Of a stretch of 64,000 nucleotides of DNA, positions 23,343 to 32,952 are shown piece after piece. The stretch lies in contig OY997594.1 in NCBI GenBank assembly GCA_963921825.1, forward strand, positions 5,399,001-5,463,000. The letters run 5' to 3'. This DNA comes from Erodium maritimum. Its lineage: Eukaryota; Streptophyta; Magnoliopsida; Geraniales; Geraniaceae. The stretch's first letter is position 1, and each line of letters starts with the position of its first letter. The notes under the pieces are model-generated. The model saw nothing but the letters and a program-made list of their open reading frames with translations, was not told the DNA's origin and ran no database searches. The translations under genes were made by a program, and so were the position numbers.

Positions 23343-24643
23343 GTAAGAGAATATAAGGTATAATTAAGCATTGTTACTGATGATGTTGTTGATCCAAGTG
23401 CTATAGCTCAGCAATAATTTGGTATGCTTGGTCGACTTATAGCAATCCCCCCTCCACCACAAGGAAACCTGCTGAGTATCATCACTAACGCATGGGGAAA
23501 CACGGCGGTGGGCTTGGTGATTAAAGACATCGAACCCGGTGTCTTTGGGTTTTACTTCGCTACTGAGGAAGCTCGGTTTTGGGTCCGAGGTCATGAGTCA
23601 TGGTGTTTTGATGGCCACCCCTTGCTCCTAGGAGAAATTGACCCCTCTGCTCGGGTTTTCCCGTCCCTGGACAGGCTCTAGTTGTGGGTTCATGCTCATA
23701 GGCTCCCACCGTGTGTTCGGACTAAAACGACCGGGGAGAAAATTGGAGCAGCACTAGGGACCACGATGGAGGTCCCATGCGATAACTATGGACAATGTTG
23801 GGGTGGGGTCGCCCGAGTGCGCTTCTAGCACTCTTTGGATCACTCCTTATGCCGGAATCTGCTGCTTAGGTTCCTAGAGTTGCGGGACATGATCACCTAC
23901 GCCCTCACCTACATGAAGTTACCCACCTTTTGTGGGAATTGTGGGTGGATTGGGAACACGCCACAAGCTTGTGATCGAGAGATGCTAAGGATCCACATGT
24001 TCGAAAATATAATGTGCAGCACGAGAGCTTAGCTGATTTCGAGTAGAAGAAGACCTCCGTCCCTCCTGACATCAGACCACACACAGAGCATCGAAGAAGA
24101 CAACATATAAAGAGAGTACCCAGGAGAACGAAGAATCACAAGACCCTGACTAAGGAAAAGGAAACCAAGAATCTAGAGATAGCAGATGTTTCAAGGAAGT
24201 GAACCTTCATGCTTATGGACATTGACCATAATGTGCAGGCAGCCCTATAAGACCTTACTCCCCCAATTTCAAAGAAGGCTTGCAAATAGCCTCGTCGAGA
24301 GTTATGATAGGCCTTAAGGTCCTTGGGAGGCCGATATTGTCGGCTTCTCAAGATCCTTTTGTTTTCTACCAGGGAGGGAGATTAGACTAACTAAGAGTAC
24401 TTTCTATTTGCGTCTGTGACCCAAGGCAACCTCCGGAAACAGAATTTAGCTCATTGGACTCGCTTTTTGACACATATATTATATGTTTGGTTATATCTAC
24501 TCTGTCTTGTTGAGTACTTGGATTTCTTAGCAATGTCTACCGCTTTATCCCTGTTTGTTTCGGGTTCACCCTTGATGGTGGGTATTATTGTAACTTACTA
24601 CTTGGATTAATGAATACCGACCCCTTTATAAAAAAAAAATTAC
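23343..24643 (+). mobile_element. ORF1-only LINE-like retroposon
   Basis: A DUF4283-like core at 23424-23681 (IITNAWGNTAVGLVIKDIEP, FGFYFATEEARFWVRG, GHPLLLGE) is followed, after an in-frame stop, by WVHAHRLPP..R (about 23683-23715), then LLLRFLELRD and a zinc-knuckle variant CGNCGWIGNTPQACD (about 23935-23980). The core closely resembles that of the minus-strand copy at 8.2-10.3 kb. About 600 bp later it ends in GGATTAATGAATACC and an A run at 24632-24643. No reverse transcriptase is present. Stops make it inactive. Confidence 0.65.
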
Positions 24644-24649
24644 GACCAT

Positions 24650-25739
24650 CAAATTTTTTCCCAACACGTGGATTAGAAGAACTCTTTGTAAATTAGAAGT
24701 AACATAGGAATTTTTTTAATCAACAAAAATTTATAGACGTCCTAGTTTTAAAACAGTTCCCGATAACCTGTAGAAAACAAACTCCGAAATACAAACTGCC
24801 AGGCTTATGTGTCAAAATAGTAAAAACCTGATCAGCCTACATAAAAACCAACAGGGCCTATATGACCGAGCTTAAAACACATGGATCAAGAGCCTTGTAA
24901 AGAAACGGGACAAAGGCAAGGGCAAGTCTCAAACAGTAGTGCTATATCAAACTCCTGTAAAGAAATGCCCACTCTATGCATATAGATAAGCCAAAAGAAA
25001 AATAATTGGGATTATGTAAAATCAATAGAGATCAAGGCATTGACAAAAGATGATCTAGTACCTGAACAATTCAATGCCCTACCTGAACAATTCGTCGCTC
25101 TCATACATAGTTTCGAACTTTCGATTAGGGCAGATACATTTTATCGATAAATAAAACATATTAACGTCTACTGGATACCCTTTAATGAGACAAAGACCAG
25201 CTCTAAAACCATATATACAACATGAACATGAACACTAGTGTTAGCAATCTAAGTATGCTGGCTACAATTTATTGGATAAAAACTGAAACTTGATTGATAG
25301 ATAAAGGAATTACAACAAGAGTTCTAACCTTCCTCCCACAACAATTCTCAGCTAAGAAATGGAACTAGCAACAGAAATTCGACACCAAACCTTAACACAT
25401 TGCTACCTTTAAATACTGAGACCCACCTTTCAATTGGACCCCGTTTTTTACAGACATCGTGCTCCAGCTAGCAAAGGACAACCGTCAGAATTGCAGAGCA
25501 CGCATCGCGCACTGTGCTTCTTCCACCTCGGCTCTCCAACGGACACCATAGAACGACGTCGTCCTACTTAAGCTACCAACTCAAGCTAACAAAACGCTAC
25601 CGTTTTAACTTAATTCAAATTCAAACTTAAATGACTTGCTCCCAAAGCTTCTTACGCATGACAACTAGTTAGGGTTAGGTTACGATTTATTGGTTTTAAT
25701 CTACCTTACTGACGACTTGTTTGTGGATTACCGTTACAG
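24650..25739. other. Intergenic region with a remnant nucleoredoxin-family promoter
   Basis: No gene is visible. At about 25147-25199 lies a partial copy of the promoter cassette seen upstream of N3 and N5 (TATTAACGTCTACTGGATAC...AATGAGACAAAGACC). It then joins straight to sequence resembling the start of the family's first intron (ATATATACAACATGAAC), so exon 1 of N1 has been deleted. Confidence 0.55.
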
Positions 25740-26705
25740 GTACCCGTCTCCTCCCTTAGAGGCAAGATCGTGGGCTTGTATTTATGTGAACCGCGTCATT
25801 GCAATCGCATGCAAGCGATCAAGAAGGTTTACGCGGAGGCTAAATCGCGTGGTTATGATTTAGAGATTGTGCAAATAACCTTCGATTTCGATGCCAAACA
25901 TCTTAGTACCAACCCGATAGTAGATAAGTTACATAAAGATATCCCCTGGTTGACATTGCCTTCCGTCCGCTCAAACTTTAGCAAAATACAACGCATCTTT
26001 TAATGCGGTGATGAAAAACGTGAATACTGGGCTGGAGATTCCCTTGTTTTAATTTATCCAAATCAGTTTCAGGCTGAGGCTGATGATAGTATTTGCAGCG
26101 GAGTTTATTTTGAATTTTCAGGCGCGGAAATTCTTAAACAATGGGGGATTGAAGGCTTCCCGTTCAGACGACCATTTCTTTACAAGACTGAGTATGAGTT
26201 CCAGAAAAGAGCGGCCACATTGCAATCGATTTTTCCTCCGGGAGAATGTCTCCTCGTGCGAGTTGATCTTGTTGATCCTCTTTCCCAATTCTCGGGGAAG
26301 AGGGTACTCGTTTTGTTTGTTTACACTCCTTTTGACTCCGATTCAGCCAAGTTTGTATCGATGCTGAAATCTAAGTATAAGGGACAAGCAGAGGAAAGTA
26401 AGTTTGAGGTGGTGCTTGTCTTAATACGGCACGGTTCAGACTTTGATGTCTTAGCCGCAAACATGCCATGGTTGGTTCAGCCTGTTCCTTCAGAGGCACT
26501 CTGGTATCACTTGTGTAAGGTTTTCAAACCGTTTCCAAGTTCTCCAGCTGCAATGGCTTTTAATGAACAAGGTGAGCTCATTGTCAAGGAATATTGCATA
26601 GATGATGAAAAGGAACAAGGTTACAGTCTTCAGTTCCCCTTCATTGGTCAAGATTTGGAAAAGTTGAACGACTGTGTAAATTTCGTGGCACAAATTTGTA
26701 AGTAA
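25740..26705 (+). pseudogene. N1: nucleoredoxin-like gene lacking exon 1, one nonsense codon
   Basis: The main exon begins after acceptor TTACAG with VPVSSLRGKIVGLYLCE and stays in one frame to TAA after VAQICK. The only in-frame stop is TAA at 26001-26003, where sister copy N5 has CAA. Two thioredoxin-fold halves can be followed: residues about 1-150 (EIVQITFDF, PWLTLPS, GAEILKQWGIEGFPF) and about 165-320 (LSQFSGKRVLVLF, KFEVVLV, NMPWLVQP, VAFN-type MAFNEQGELIVKE). Where a nucleoredoxin has WCxxC it reads EPRHCNRM and FVYTPFDSD, so no redox dithiol. A gap removes about seven residues relative to N5 before VDLVDPLSQ. With exon 1 missing and a nonsense codon, it is unlikely to be functional. 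Confidence 0.8.
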
Positions 26706-26929
26706 CGATTTGGGGTTAGCCTAGGACACAAAACTAACAATCTGTAACTCGGCTAGTAATAATACCAAGTGTTACAGGGACTAACCTGTAACATATGTCT
26801 TGTTTTGTTAAATATATGCAAATGTGCAAGTAGATCTACTTGTATCATATAGTTACGAAGTTTCAAATCTAAGTGAATCAGCGGAAATGAGCAATTCACT
26901 CACATTTTAGTGGTTGTTTTGAACGCTGG

Positions 26930-27043
26930 TTTATTGGGTTCTACTTTCGAACCCACTAATACTGTAACAAATGATCACGATTGTTTTGGTGAGATTGGGT
27001 TTATCGAAAGGGACTTCCTTCTCAGAAACGACGGCCAAATCTA
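26930..27043 (+). pseudogene. Orphan exon-1 fragment of the nucleoredoxin-like family
   Basis: The reading NTVTNDHDCFGEIGF followed by ERDFLLRNDGQ matches the end of exon 1 in N3-N5, but the linking 'TDVADLLSTP' is deleted and the donor region reads ATCTAA. It sits 230 bp downstream of N1 and shows that another gene copy once stood here. Confidence 0.7.
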
Positions 27044-27077
27044 ATACACTTTTCATCAACTTCCTCGCTGATACATA

Positions 27078-27110
27078 TTATTAATAATATGAAATTCATA
27101 TTATTAATAA
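27078..27110. repeat. Perfect 16-bp-arm palindrome over the N2 stop codon
   Basis: The arms TTATTAATAATATGAA (27078-27093) and TTCATATTATTAATAA (27095-27110) flank a single A. The TAA stop of N2 (27104-27106, minus) lies in the right arm. The 23-bp stretch CATCAACTTCCTCGCTGATACAT occurs both at 27054 and at 27130, inside the N2 coding end, so the palindrome sits at the junction of a small duplication. Confidence 0.85.
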
Positions 27111-30036
27111 TTAGACTCAGGGCACATTGCATCAACTTCCTCGCTGATACATTTTTCCAAATCTTGATCAACGAAGGGAAATTGTAGCTTGTCGCCTTCC
27201 TCGATTTCAGGTAAGTCGTGTGCCTTGGCAATGAGCTCACCTCGTTCGTTAAACGCCGCGACACATGCATGATTTATATTCACTTTGAAAATCTTGAACG
27301 AGAGATCCACGTGTAAGTCTGTAGACACAGGCAGAACCAACCATGGCATGTCTCTGGTGAGCTCATCAGTGAATGACTTATGGCCTTCAGGTGAGACATA
27401 CACCACCTCAAACTTATTTTCTTTTGCTACATTATCGTCTAGTTGCGCCTCATACTCCAATTTTAGCATCGCAACAAACTTACGAGCAATGGCAAAGTGG
27501 CCTTCAATATGCGGAGCAAACAAAACAAGAACCTTCTTTCCTGAGAGTTGGGAAACAACATCAAATCCATCTCCGACAGATTGCAAGAGACACTGAGTTG
27601 AAGCGAGAAGCGATTGCAATGTGATCTCTCTTTTCTGTATCTCATACTCAACCTTGTAAAGATATGGTCGTGTAAACGGGTAGCCTTCAATCCCCCAACG
27701 CTTAAGAATTTCAACACCTGATAACTCATAACGGACTCCTTTACTCTGATCAGGATGGATGAAAACTAGTCTATCTCCAACCCAGTCTTCTGTACGATCG
27801 AAATCATCTTCTTCAACACAGTGCAAGACGCGCTGTATTTTCCTACAGCTTGGGTCCTTGAAAGGCAGTGTCAACCAGCTGACATCTTCACAACACTGCA
27901 GTACAGTCGGGTCGGTACCAAGATGTTGGGCTTTAAAAGGATGGTAATGGAAGGTTATCTGCACGATCTCGAAGTCATAACCACGCGATTTAGCCTCCTC
28001 GTAAACCTTCTTGATGGCTTGCATTCGAGGAGGGTGTGGTATATTTTCACAGAAGTACAAACCTATGACCTTGCCTTTAAGGGAGGAGATGGGTACCTGC
28101 AACATCCACTAACAAGTGTGAGTATGATCAGATGCCAAGTTAAAGGAAAACGATTTTCCAATGAGTTAAGGGATAACATCTATTCCCAATCTTTTTGAAC
28201 CTTCAGTTATCACGTCCTAATTTATGTGACCTTCAGTTATCAGTTCCTAGCTCAAAAAATGTCTTGTTTACAATTCCTAACCCAAATGTGGTATTTTTTC
28301 ACAATTCCTAATTGCGAAAAACAACTACTTTTTATAGTAAAGTACCACCGTTGGGTTATGAATTGTAAAAAAGAAAACTTTTGAACTAGGAAGTGATAAC
28401 TAAAGGTCACATAAATTAGGACGTGATAACTGAAGGTTGAAGAGGGTTAGAAAAAAATGATTTTCCAAGGAGCTAGTGTACCTTGTCCCCATTGCTTGAG
28501 AGTAAGAAATCGCGCGTATCAGATGCCAATAGTTCATCCCACTTGCTAATTTGCTGCAGCTTACATTCGCTTTTATAGCAGGCCTCTATCCTCTCTTGAG
28601 AGAGAGGATGAAGCTCCGCTCCGCCAAAGAGTTTGAAAAGACTAATGTAAAAGTATCTCGTGGCCACAACTTTGTTCGTCGGATCAATGACCACCCAGTA
28701 AGGCAGCCGATTAATCCTATCAAAACCGAAATATTCATCCACAACATCAAGAGAAAATGTCTGCACAACAGGGCCTTCAGGAGCTTGAACATCAGAGAAA
28801 GGAATGGCAGGGAAAGGCATGGTGGCAAACAAGTGATGGAATAAAGCCTCTTCGCGGTCGTCTACAGATTTAGCATCATGGTAAAGTCGAACAGGCACGA
28901 AAACAAATTCGATAACACTTCCTTCTATGCTCTGAAGCTCGTAGTAAGCATCGATCATATCCCGAGTATCCCCTAACCCCAACCTCGTCTCCAAAAACTC
29001 ATCTAATGGGACGATAAATAAGACAATAGTTTTTCCCCGCAGATCACCAACCTTAATCTGTACAAACGTTGTATTCATTGAGAATAACGAAGCTGAATAA
29101 TCATTCTTTTTGTTAGTTTATAGGGATAACTTTGTTTCCTAACTTTTACAAACGTTTCATTATCAGATCCTAACCCAGGCCAACGTTTGGTCTCAATTCC
29201 TAACATATTAGGTTTGGAATTTCTCAGAAACTATAAAAAGCCGTCCAAACTCACGATTCTGTCAACTCATCTAAGCGTTATCGTTGTTGGCGTACATTAC
29301 CCATGGTGCCTTCCACAACGTTGAACTTATCCTCGTTCTCAAGCAACCGAACCCAATGCTCGACGAATTGACGGAATTGTGAGTTTGGACGACTTTTTAT
29401 AGTTTCTGAGAAATTCCAAACCTATTATGTTAGGAATTGAGACCAAACGTTGGCCTGGAAATAGAGTCAGTAACCTAACCTAACCTACCCATCTGACTGT
29501 TAGAACATAACTATAATTGAACATTTAACTCATGCTGATGTTGTATAAAGCTGATCAGATAAACAGTAACCTAACCTACCCAACTTACTGTTAGAACATA
29601 ACTATAATTGAACTTTTAACTGATCTGAACTCCATATACGCTTCCTAGTGTTCATGTTGATGTTGTATAAAGCTGATCGGATATATAGAGATACCTTTTG
29701 GGCGTTGTTTTTGACGAGGAAGTCCCTTTCCGGCGTGAAGAGGAGCTCGGCGACATCAACAGTATACCCAACCTCGTATAAACTGTTGCGAGTGAAAGGG
29801 TTCCCGAACAATCGAAGGTTGTAGCTGGGCCACTTAGGAGTTCCTCTCCATCGCTTGACCGCAGTGGATAGATCACGATTGTTGTTGGAGTGCATAGATT
29901 GGTTGACCATTGGATGGGATAAATCGATTATTCTAGCGCTTCCCATCTCTGTCCTTGACCACTGAGCAATTCCGATTCCTCTCCGTTGCTTGATCGCAGT
30001 GGATAGGTTGAGAACGACTCTTCTTCCGCTTGACAT
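27104..30036 (-). CDS. N2: divergent nucleoredoxin-like protein, three exons, cysteine motifs lost
   Basis: Exons (minus): 30036-29695, 29057-28482 and 28096-27104, all phase 0 with GT-AG introns, giving 636 residues; classical plant nucleoredoxins are about 560-580. Exon 1 (114 aa) carries degenerate repeats (RRVVLNLSTAIKQRRG, NNRDLSTAVKRWRG) and ends PERDFLVKNNAQK. Exon 2 is a thioredoxin-like module found only in this copy (IKVGDLRGKTIVLFIV, FPAIPF, RLPYWVVIDPTNKVVA, ending TRDFLLSSNGDK). Exon 3 holds two more modules (VPISSLKGKVIGLYF, SWLTLPF, GVEILKRWGIEGYPF; then LSGKKVLVLFA, FEVVYVS, MPWLVLP). True nucleoredoxins reduce disulfides through WCxxC; here the sites read CENIPHPPRM and APHIEGHFA, so thiol catalysis is unlikely and a binding or chaperone role is only a guess. 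TATA box at 30113. Confidence 0.85.
28198..28438. mobile_element. MITE in intron 2 of N2
   Basis: A 241-bp sequence with long inverted ends: AACCTTCAGTTATCACGTCC at the left and GGACGTGATAACTGAAGGTT at the right, a perfect mirror, followed inward by TAATTTATGTGACC and its complement. I found no convincing TSD. Non-coding. Confidence 0.7.
29175..29458. mobile_element. MITE or foldback element in intron 1 of N2
   Basis: A 284-bp sequence whose arms are inverted repeats of about 85 bp: CCAGGCCAACGTTTGGTCTC at the left is mirrored by GAGACCAAACGTTGGCCTGG at the right. The loop is about 110 bp. No clear TSD was seen. Confidence 0.75.
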
Positions 30037-30112
30037 CTCGCTCTGATATGATATCTGCCCTAGATCGGAAGTATGTATAAGGGCGAGGACGGCGTCAAGA
30101 GGAGTGGATAGT

Positions 30113-30118
30113 TTTATA
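30113..30118 (-). promoter_or_regulatory. TATA box of N2
   Basis: TATAAA in the context CGTCTATAAAACTATCC lies 77 bp upstream of the N2 start. The same TCTATAAAA context recurs before N4 and N5. Confidence 0.6.
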
Positions 30119-30469
30119 GACGATGCTTAAACTTTCATGCGGATACACTTTTCTAAGTCAATACAACTCAAACCATATGTCGTCTAAATTTTACCAGCTA
30201 ATCGAATTGCTTCTTATCTTATTTATAGTCCAGAGGACGGCAGTATGTATCCTAAGGAACTATACTTTCATTGGACAAAATCCAAGAAGGGAGAGAATAG
30301 AGCATGTTTCTTAGGGGTGTTTAAAAAAATCCGAACTCCGAAAAAATATCTGAATTCAGGCCGATCTGATCTGGAAATTAACCGTTCAGCATAGAATTGG
30401 ACAAAATCCGGATCCGGAAAATGTAGCTGTGGAGAGGGCCAATCCAACAGCAACATGTTTTCACGCTTG

Positions 30470-30690
30470 ACTTATGAAATCCACGCGCTTCATTCACCGA
30501 TAAAATGTAGTTCATATCAGCCTGTGTTGGCATACATTGGTACGTCGGGCCGAAGATAATAACAACTCCCCTATAAAATTTGGTCACACACTCCAAAGCC
30601 GTGGTTTCGCCTACTTTCAGGTTCTCGTCCAATCCATGGGCTGCAGTTGCATTACACAATTGTCTAATGGCACATTTGACTTTAGAGGAT
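30470..30690 (-). pseudogene. Harbinger (PIF-type) transposase fragment
   Basis: The minus-strand reading LCNATAAHGLDENLKVGETT, then ALECVTKFYRGVVIIFGPTY and LSVNEARGF, fits the N-terminal part of plant PIF/Harbinger nucleases (GESTALE...F...I..IFG...L..P...D...LL.I.E.RGFPGMLGSIDC). The DDE catalytic region that should follow GF is missing; unrelated sequence with a stop replaces it. Confidence 0.6.
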
Positions 30691-30794
30691 TTCAGCTGTT
30701 TTTCGCCAACAAGTGGAAACAGTGGGTACAGTGTTCAACTAGTTCCAGTTACACAGTTTCAGTATCTGCAAATGACTGGTGATGTATCGGTAGA

Positions 30795-30922
30795 GGCCTA
30801 CTTCACTCTTTGAATGACCTCTCTCTCTTTGTGTCTTATTTCTTTTTTAGAGGTTATTTGAGGCTTTACCTCGGCTTTGTAATTTTTTCAAAGCTTAGTA
30901 AATTTATCATCTATAAAAAAAA
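30795..30922 (+). mobile_element. 3' tail of a retroposon
   Basis: A non-coding stretch ending TTTATCATCTATAAAAAAAA has the look of a LINE or SINE 3' terminus (GGCTTTGTAATTTTTTCAAAGC just before the A run). I could not delimit its 5' end. Confidence 0.35.
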
Positions 30923-31178
30923 CAAGTTGACTATACAATAAATAGTAGTTCATATCATATTAGGATGTCATGTCGATTACTGCAACATCTCGGACTGCAT
31001 GAAAAAAGTTCCTATCTGCGAAGTGTATCAGCTCCATTTCTCCCACTCTGATCTCTCCCATTTCTGAGAGAACCATAGCCGGACGAGGCTCCTCCTCCAC
31101 CAGAATCCTTGGCAATCGTCGGGGTCAGGGACCGCTTGTTTGTACTCCTCGCACCATCCCTCTAGCCAAGCCCGACGC

Positions 31179-32951
31179 TGTCACGCCCCAAATCCGGTTT
31201 TGCCCAAACTCGAGACGTGACTAAAGATTTACAGTAAAACAAAAATAATGACATCAAATAAAGTTTCCAAATGATATAAATCCTTCAAAATGTAAAGAGT
31301 CACAGCTCAAACGTAAACACAATATCCAACATAAAAGGGTACACGTCTCTAAAACTAGCTAAACCCTCAAGCTCCCAAGCTCCGAGAGTCCGGCTAATAC
31401 TGCTCCCGCTCAACACCTGAAACACCACAAAGACAGGAGGGGTGAGCTTACGCTCAGTAGGGAAAATGCATAACCAGGTCACCCTTTTAGTTTAATAAAC
31501 AGGAGTTCACAAGTTCATTCAAATCTTAATAAAACGAGAAACCAAACCGATGATGAAATACGGAGGCAAACCGAATGTTTAACAATTTCAAAGAGTCAAT
31601 AATGATCGTAGGAAAATAAGAGAATCAATGTATTTCTTAAATACTCAATAGAAGATAGAACGTTCAAGTAATGCCGTGGGACATGAAGTCGCCACCCTCC
31701 GATCCACAATACTCGATGTGTCATGGCGGATTTTCCCTCGGTCCAGAGGAGACGCATGACATCACAAAGACGTTTAACGTCAGGGATACCGGTAATAACC
31801 CCTGAGGGCGCTTATCGTCGGGATTCCCGGAAACGTCTCCAAAGGGCCATATGTCATAGGGAACCAAGGTAATGTTCCCGCATGACGCATACACTCGGGT
31901 GAAACAACAAGTAATCAATCCCCGCAGGGTAAAACCGTCCAATTGCCCCGTAGGGACCAATAATACCCACACTGGAATCCTCCACAGTGTAGGTCCAACA
32001 ACCAATGCCTCACAGGGTCCAACAATACTCTGCACCGGAATCCTCCACGGTGTATATCCAATAATCAATGCCCCGCAGGGTAAACTATGATCCGCACCGG
32101 AACCCTCCACGGTGTATATCCACTAACCAACGCCCCGCAGGGTAAACCATTATCCGCACCGGAATCCTCTACGGTGTATATCCAATAACCAATGCCCCGC
32201 ATAGTAAACCATTCCCCACACCGGAATCCTCCACGGTGCGGGTACCATACCAAATCACCATTAATCATTCCCATAAACCATCCCACAGCGGAATCCTCAA
32301 CGGTGTGGGTACCCTAACCAGTATCCCGCAGAATCTATCAAACAATGCCCCGCAGGGTCCACAATCAAACTCAGAAAGTCACAGATTCATCAATACACAC
32401 CACACTGGATTCATACCCACAATTACACTTACCATCATACTTACCATTTGCACTCCACCGGTCAATCGATCACCTGATCGTGCCTCCTTGGCACAACCAG
32501 TCATACTCGATCAATCATTTAAGCATTCAATCAATCAACCAATGATTAAAGCATTCAAGTTCAACTTTCAAACATTCAAGCATGCGTTCGATCTAGTTTC
32601 ATTAGACTCTTGCTTATCTATGACTAGCAAACAAAGCATGTGAAGCTAACACAACTAATCCGAGGGCTTATCACGGCCTCTCTACCAGTAAATCAATTCC
32701 CAAGTATTGAAAGCGAGCTACACTAGTGATTCTCATCCTAAGCATGCTTGCTAGACACATCCGGTTATTAGTAATTGAAAGACATTTATTCCAGTTATTC
32801 GCATCCTATATGCACTTCTAGGACCTTTCCGATTTTATTAACCTAATAGGCATACTAAAGCGTTATTTAAACGAGAAGTTAAGATTTTCCCTACCTTGTG
32901 GTCTTCCTGTAATAATACTCTGCTGCAAAGTCGATTAGCCTCTCCTCCGTT
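31179..32951 (-). mobile_element. Gypsy-family LTR fragment, minus orientation
   Basis: It starts TGTCACGCCCCAAATCCGG, the exact complement of the LTR end at 43998-44017 on the plus strand. Homology to that LTR continues inward (GAGTCACAGCTC, ACGTCTCTA, GCTCCCAAGC, GGGTGAGCTT.CGCTCAGTAGG; near the far end, the complement of GAACGGAGG). It is therefore the 3' two thirds of an LTR of the same family, in the opposite orientation. It is cut at 32952 by the copia element and contains a 62-bp minisatellite. Confidence 0.75.
31970..32350. repeat. Minisatellite with 62-bp unit inside a Gypsy LTR
   Basis: About six degenerate units, each beginning CCGGAATCCTCCACGGTG and continuing to a GCCCCGCAGGGT motif. 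Three central units start at 32035, 32097 and 32159, an exact 62-bp period; outer units are longer. The plus-oriented LTR has a different tandem repeat (30-bp GAGTCTACGTGACGGGAA units, 43190-43270) at a comparable place. Confidence 0.8.
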
Positions 32952-32952
32952 C

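Noticed and set aside
31970-32350. CRISPR-like regular repeats
   Set aside because: A tandem minisatellite without unique spacers in a eukaryotic LTR; not CRISPR.
32236-32643. 135-codon plus ORF
   Set aside because: Lies in the minisatellite-bearing LTR and is made of low-complexity Thr/Ser/His sequence.
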